Assembly: GCA_030037055.1 (NCBI GenBank)
Contig: JASHRZ010000273.1
Span: forward strand, 1 to 10,939
Direction: 5' to 3'
DNA length: 10,939 bases
From: Alphaproteobacteria bacterium
GTDB taxonomy: Bacteria > Pseudomonadota > Alphaproteobacteria > ATCC43930 > CGMCC-115725
The notes beneath the pieces are model-generated. The model was not told the origin of the DNA and made no database searches. It saw nothing but the letters and a program-made list of their open reading frames with translations. Of this stretch, positions 5,814 through 10,939 are shown piece by piece. The stretch's first letter is position 1. Each line of letters starts with the position of its first letter. The translations under genes and the position numbers were made by a program.

Positions 5814-6605
5814 CTACCCAATCCCATGCGCATGGTTCAGCGGCCCGTGCCCCTTGCCGTAGCCCGGCGCCGAACGGATCGCGCGCTGCACATAGTCATG
5901 CGCGCGTTCGATGGCGGCGCGCGTCGCCAGACCCTGCGCCAGGCCCGTGGCGATCGCCGAGGCGAGCGTGCAGCCGGTGCCGTGGGTGTGGCGCGTGTCG
6001 ATGCGCGGGCTTTCCAGCACATAGCCGGCATCGCCCTCCACTACTACGTCGCGCACGGTGGAGCCGGCGAGATGGCCGCCCGTCAGCACCACCACCGCAA
6101 CGCCGAGCTTGCGCAGCGCCGCCGCTGCTTCAGCCATCGCCTCGGCGCCGGCAATGCGCCGGCCGAGCAGCGCCTCGGCTTCGGGAATGTTGGGCGTGAG
6201 CACGCGCGCGCCAGCGATGAGCCGCTCTTTCAGCAGCTCGACCGCCGCCGCGTCGAGCAGGCTTGCGCCGCTCGTCGCGCGCATCACGGGGTCGACCACC
6301 AGCGGCACGCCCGGCGCCGCCGCCCTAAGGCAGTCCGCCACCGCGGCGATGATCCCGGCATCGTGCAGCATGCCGGTCTTGATGCAGTCGGCGCCGATAT
6401 CGCCGAGCACCGCCTCCATCTGCTGGCGGACGAAGGCGGGCGCGACCGGGACGATGCCGGTGACCGCCAGCGTGTTCTGCGCGGTGAGCGCCGTCACCGC
6501 GGTTGCGGCATAGCCGCCCAGCGCCGTCACCGTCTTGATGTCGGCCTGGATGCCCGCGCCGCCACCCGAGTCCGAGCCCGCGACGATGAGCACGCGGCCT
6601 TTCAT
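5814..6605 (-). CDS. thiD: Hydroxymethylpyrimidine / phosphomethylpyrimidine kinase
   Basis: Cytosolic ribokinase-family enzyme (263 residues, normal length) that phosphorylates HMP and then HMP-phosphate to HMP-diphosphate for thiamine synthesis and salvage. Visible features: VAGSDSGGGAGIQADIKT (residues 8-25), the substrate-binding N terminus; ALTAQNT (39-45); IKTGML (75-80); VVDPVM (103-108); LTPNIPEAEALLG (136-148); and the catalytic HTHGTGCTLASAIA (206-219) with C212. The ATG at 6605 overlaps the glmM stop (TGA 6604-6602) in an ATGA junction, so translation is probably coupled. No thiamine riboswitch is present in front of it, so its expression likely follows glmM. Downstream lies the convergent regulator remnant. 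Confidence 0.95.
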   Translation of the reverse strand: MKGRVLIVAGSDSGGGAGIQADIKTVTALGGYAATAVTALTAQNTLAVTGIVPVAPAFVRQQMEAVLGDIGADCIKTGMLHDAGIIAAVADCLRAAAPGVPLVVDPVMRATSGASLLDAAAVELLKERLIAGARVLTPNIPEAEALLGRRIAGAEAMAEAAAALRKLGVAVVVLTGGHLAGSTVRDVVVEGDAGYVLESPRIDTRHTHGTGCTLASAIATGLAQGLATRAAIERAHDYVQRAIRSAPGYGKGHGPLNHAHGIG

Positions 6606-7966
6606 TCGGCGGCTTTTCCCTGCGCCTCGTCCGCGGCGATGACCGCCGCGGCGATCGCGTCGACGATCTCGCTCACCAGCCGCACGTCTTCGCCCTGCGC
6701 CATGATGCGGATGACCGGCTCGGTGCCGGATCGGCGTACCGAGAGGCGCCCCGCCTTGCCGAGCTTGCGCTCGCCGGCGCTGATCGCCTTTTTCACTGCG
6801 GCGTGCTCGAGCGGCGCGCCGCCGGCGAAGCGTAGGTTCCTGAGAAGTTGCGGCACCGGTTTGAAGACGTTGCACACCGCGCTCGCCGGCGCGCCGGTCT
6901 CGACCCGCGCCGCCAGCACCTGCAGCGCCGCCATCAGACCGTCGCCGGTCGTCGAGGTGTCGCCGAGAATGATATGGCCGGATTGCTCGCCGCCGAGATT
7001 GCTGCCGAGCCTGCGCATGGCCTCGACGACATAGCGGTCGCCGACCGCGGTGCGGTAGAGCCTGATGCCGCTTCTCGCCAGATGGCGCTCGAGGCCGAGA
7101 TTGGACATGAGGGTGGCGACAACGCCGCCGGCCTGAAGCCTTCCGGCGCGGTGCCAGTTCTGCGCCATCAGCGCCATGAGCTGGTCGCCGTCGAGAATGC
7201 GGCCGGCCTCGTCGGCGATGAGCAGCCGGTCGGCATCGCCGTCGAGCGCGATGCCCAGATCGGCCTTGTGCTCGACCACCGCGCGCTGCATTGCCTGCGG
7301 CGCCATGGTGCCGCTGTCGCGGTTGATGTTGAGGCCGTCGGGCGCAACCCCGAGCGCTATGACCTCGGCGCCCAGTTCCCACAGCACGGTCGGCGCCACC
7401 TTGTAAGCGGCGCCATGGGCGCAGTCGATCACCACCTTGAGGCCGTCGAGCCGGAGCCCTTTGGGGAAGCTGCTCTTGACGAACTCGATATAGCGGCCGC
7501 CGGCGTCGTCGAGCCGCTTGGCGCGGCCGAGTTCGTGCGGCGGAACGCGGAAGTCGGCGGCGCGCTCGAGCTCGGCCTCGATCCCCGCCTCGATCTCGTC
7601 GGAGAGCTTGTAGCCGTCGGCGCCGAACAGCTTGATGCCGTTATCCTCGAAGGGATTATGCGAGGCCGAGATCATGACGCCGAGATCGGCACGCAAGCTG
7701 CGCGTCAGCATGGCGATCGCCGGCGTCGGCAACGGCCCCACCAGCACCACGTCCACGCCCATGGCGATGAAGCCGGCGGTCAGGGCCGGTTCGATCATGT
7801 AGCCGGAGAGCCGCGTGTCCTTGCCGATCACCGCAAGGTGGCGGTGGTCGCCGCGCCTGAGGCAGCGCCCGGCCGCCATCGCCACCTTGAGCGCCGTCTC
7901 GGCGGTCATCGGCTCGCTATTGGCGGTGCCGCGGATCCCGTCGGTGCCGAACAGCTTGCGCGTCAT
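6602..7966 (-). CDS. glmM: Phosphoglucosamine mutase
   Basis: Interconverts glucosamine-6-phosphate and glucosamine-1-phosphate, an essential cytosolic step towards UDP-GlcNAc for peptidoglycan and lipopolysaccharide. It is 454 residues, the usual length. All four active-site segments are present: KLFGTDGIRG (residues 4-13); the phosphoserine loop MISASHNPFEDNGIK (98-112), with S102 as the phosphorylated serine; the metal loop LDGDADR (241-247); the sugar-binding GGEQSGH (325-331); and the phosphate-binding RRSGTEPVIR (411-420). The ATG at 7966 has GAGG 6 bases upstream; a nearer out-of-frame ATG at 7970 is not used. It follows ftsH after 140 bases that hold a terminator, so it probably has its own promoter, and it is translationally coupled to thiD. 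Confidence 0.97.
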   Translation of the reverse strand: MTRKLFGTDGIRGTANSEPMTAETALKVAMAAGRCLRRGDHRHLAVIGKDTRLSGYMIEPALTAGFIAMGVDVVLVGPLPTPAIAMLTRSLRADLGVMISASHNPFEDNGIKLFGADGYKLSDEIEAGIEAELERAADFRVPPHELGRAKRLDDAGGRYIEFVKSSFPKGLRLDGLKVVIDCAHGAAYKVAPTVLWELGAEVIALGVAPDGLNINRDSGTMAPQAMQRAVVEHKADLGIALDGDADRLLIADEAGRILDGDQLMALMAQNWHRAGRLQAGGVVATLMSNLGLERHLARSGIRLYRTAVGDRYVVEAMRRLGSNLGGEQSGHIILGDTSTTGDGLMAALQVLAARVETGAPASAVCNVFKPVPQLLRNLRFAGGAPLEHAAVKKAISAGERKLGKAGRLSVRRSGTEPVIRIMAQGEDVRLVSEIVDAIAAAVIAADEAQGKAAE

Positions 7967-8000
7967 TCATCCCCTCGGAACGATCGCCTGTGCCGGCAGG

Positions 8001-8006
8001 GTTATA
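8001..8006 (-). promoter_or_regulatory. Possible -10 box for glmM
   Basis: TATAAC on the minus strand, 34 bases before the glmM ATG and after the ftsH terminator, is a good -10 match in GC-rich DNA. No recognisable -35 lies 16-18 bases upstream, so the call is tentative. Confidence 0.3.
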
Positions 8007-8061
8007 GCGCAGCATCGGTCCCGGCGGCCACCGGCGCGGCGCCCGCGAGCCGAAAGCGGCA

Positions 8062-8085
8062 AAGCCCCGCGCCGAGGCGGGGCTT
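8062..8085 (-). terminator. Intrinsic terminator after ftsH
   Basis: AAGCCCCGC (8085-8077 read on the minus strand) and GCGGGGCTT (8070-8062) form a perfect 9-bp stem around a 6-base loop. TTTGCCGCTTT-like sequence follows. It begins 21 bases after the ftsH stop codon and separates ftsH from glmM. The A-rich/T-rich flanks mean it may also act on plus-strand transcripts. Confidence 0.8.
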
Positions 8086-8106
8086 CGTTTCCCGGGCGCG
8101 GCGCCC

Positions 8107-10044
<1,938 letters not shown>

Positions 10045-10091
10045 AGTCCTGGCCTTTCCATGCCGAGCCCAACCTGGTCTCCGAGCGGAAC

Positions 10092-10115
10092 GGGTCCTTG
10101 CCGGGGCCAAGGCCC
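10092..10115 (-). repeat. Hairpin in the tilS-ftsH gap
   Basis: GGG-CCTTG (10115-10108) pairs with CAAGG-A-CCC (10100-10092, including a bulged A), with a 7-base loop, about 48 bases before the ftsH GTG. There is no T run. It may be a leader structure or a weak attenuator between tilS and ftsH. I found no sigma-32 promoter in the gap. Confidence 0.3.
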
Positions 10116-10168
10116 TGGCCGCGCCGCCGCGTCACTGCTCCGCCCTACCATGTAAGATGCGCCTTTGC

Positions 10169-10939
10169 TTAAACAACTGTAAAGCCCGCGCCGCTCAATG
10201 GTCGAGACGGCCTAAGCGCAAGGCGCGAGGAGGCGAGCCAGCCGGCATCGAACCCCCCTCTCACATAGTCCAGCGCCGGCACCACAGCCACCGACTCATC
10301 GTCGCTGAGGGCCGGCAGGCCGGCCCGCACCGCCGCCGGCAGCCTCGCGGCCGCGCCAAGCCGCGCCGCGCCCAAGCCGCCCAGCCTCAACCCTTGAGGC
10401 GCCGCCTCGGGAAGGTAGAGGCAGAACCTTCCATCCCAGCAAACCTCGGCGCCAGGGGGCGCCGGCACCGGCGAGGCCATGGCTGCGGGCTCACGGCAAA
10501 CCAGCAGCCGACCGTGCCGCGGCAGGAGGCGGCAGCCGCCCAAGGTCCGCCCGCCGCCGAGCCCTTGCGGCAGCCCGCGATAAAGCCGCTCCAGGCGCTC
10601 CAGCCGCGGCGGGTACGCCGTGCCGCCGACCATGGTGAGCACCGCGGCGAGCGCCCGCAGGCCGATCTCCTCGGGCGCGGCCTTGAGCGCAATCGGGTCG
10701 AGCCGGACGAACCCCGCGGGATGGATCATCGCCGCGCGTGCCAGCAGCGCCGCCACGCCGGCCTCGAGCGCCGCTCGTGCCCGGGCGAGCCGCGCCGCCG
10801 TGGCGGCGAGCCGTTCCACACCGAGTCCGGCCTCTTCCAGCAGCCGCCGCCCCTGGCGCAGCCGCACCCGGGCGTAGGCGGGGTCGAGATTGCTGGGATC
10901 CTCGATCCAGGCCTGTCCCGCCGCGCGCAGCGTCGCCTC
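10169..10939 (-). CDS. tilS: tRNA(Ile)-lysidine synthetase, C-terminal part (5' end cut by window)
   Basis: ATP-dependent enzyme that converts C34 of the CAU-anticodon tRNA-Ile to lysidine, so that it reads AUA codons and is charged with isoleucine. The window holds the last 256 residues; the N-terminal PP-loop ATPase with its SGGxDS motif lies beyond the right edge. Evidence is the family hallmark AWIEDPSNLDPAYARVRLR (visible residues 10-28), the helical middle region, a TilS-type C-terminal segment RTLGGCRLLPRHGRLLVCRE (131-150), and the VRAGLPAL element (204-211) near the end. The reading frame is open to the edge, so the start is not visible. Position directly upstream of ftsH matches the usual alphaproteobacterial order. 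The C-terminal domain is Ala/Arg/Gly-rich and diverges fast. Confidence 0.88.
   Translation of the reverse strand, partial: EATLRAAGQAWIEDPSNLDPAYARVRLRQGRRLLEEAGLGVERLAATAARLARARAALEAGVAALLARAAMIHPAGFVRLDPIALKAAPEEIGLRALAAVLTMVGGTAYPPRLERLERLYRGLPQGLGGGRTLGGCRLLPRHGRLLVCREPAAMASPVPAPPGAEVCWDGRFCLYLPEAAPQGLRLGGLGAARLGAAARLPAAVRAGLPALSDDESVAVVPALDYVRGGFDAGWLASSRLALRPSRPLSGAGFTVV

Noticed and set aside
10045..10110. N-terminal extension of FtsH to an earlier start
   Set aside because: The extra 22 residues are Arg-rich and not part of the family; the GTG at 10044 has a well-spaced AAGG and gives the canonical N terminus.

Overview
The window is a GC-rich chromosomal segment from an alphaproteobacterium, most likely Rhodospirillales-like. 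That assignment rests on gene order and protein type: tilS-ftsH-glmM-thiD is a familiar alphaproteobacterial order, and the serC product is the variant phosphoserine aminotransferase common in that class. I could not run a taxonomic search. All intact genes are on the minus strand; the only plus-strand gene trace is a decayed regulator. I see no mobile element, CRISPR array, tRNA or rRNA.

Right part (about 5.8-10.9 kb), housekeeping. It holds the C-terminal part of tilS (tRNA-Ile lysidine synthetase, cut by the window end), ftsH (membrane AAA+ protease, GTG start), a good intrinsic terminator after ftsH, glmM (phosphoglucosamine mutase), and thiD (hydroxymethylpyrimidine kinase), which overlaps glmM by four bases. 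folP, often found between ftsH and glmM in related genomes, is absent here.

Middle part (about 2.6-5.8 kb), an accessory metabolic block. A PhzF-family protein, a tartrate/D-malate-type beta-decarboxylating dehydrogenase and a MaoC-like hot-dog protein are closely spaced and probably cotranscribed. A metabolite:H+ symporter of the MFS follows after 197 bases. Divergent from the PhzF gene lies a wreck of a MocR/GntR regulator: the N-terminal helix-turn-helix is broken by frameshifts and joined to a short C-terminal tail, with the aminotransferase domain deleted. Between them is a perfect 12-bp GntR-like palindrome, probably the orphaned operator. The MaoC-like protein has Gln where the catalytic His is expected.

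Left part (1-1.3 kb): serC, cut by the window start, opens L-serine synthesis from 3-phosphohydroxypyruvate. Its leader contains several inverted repeats, one of which overlaps the Shine-Dalgarno sequence. This resembles in position the known alphaproteobacterial serC RNA motif.
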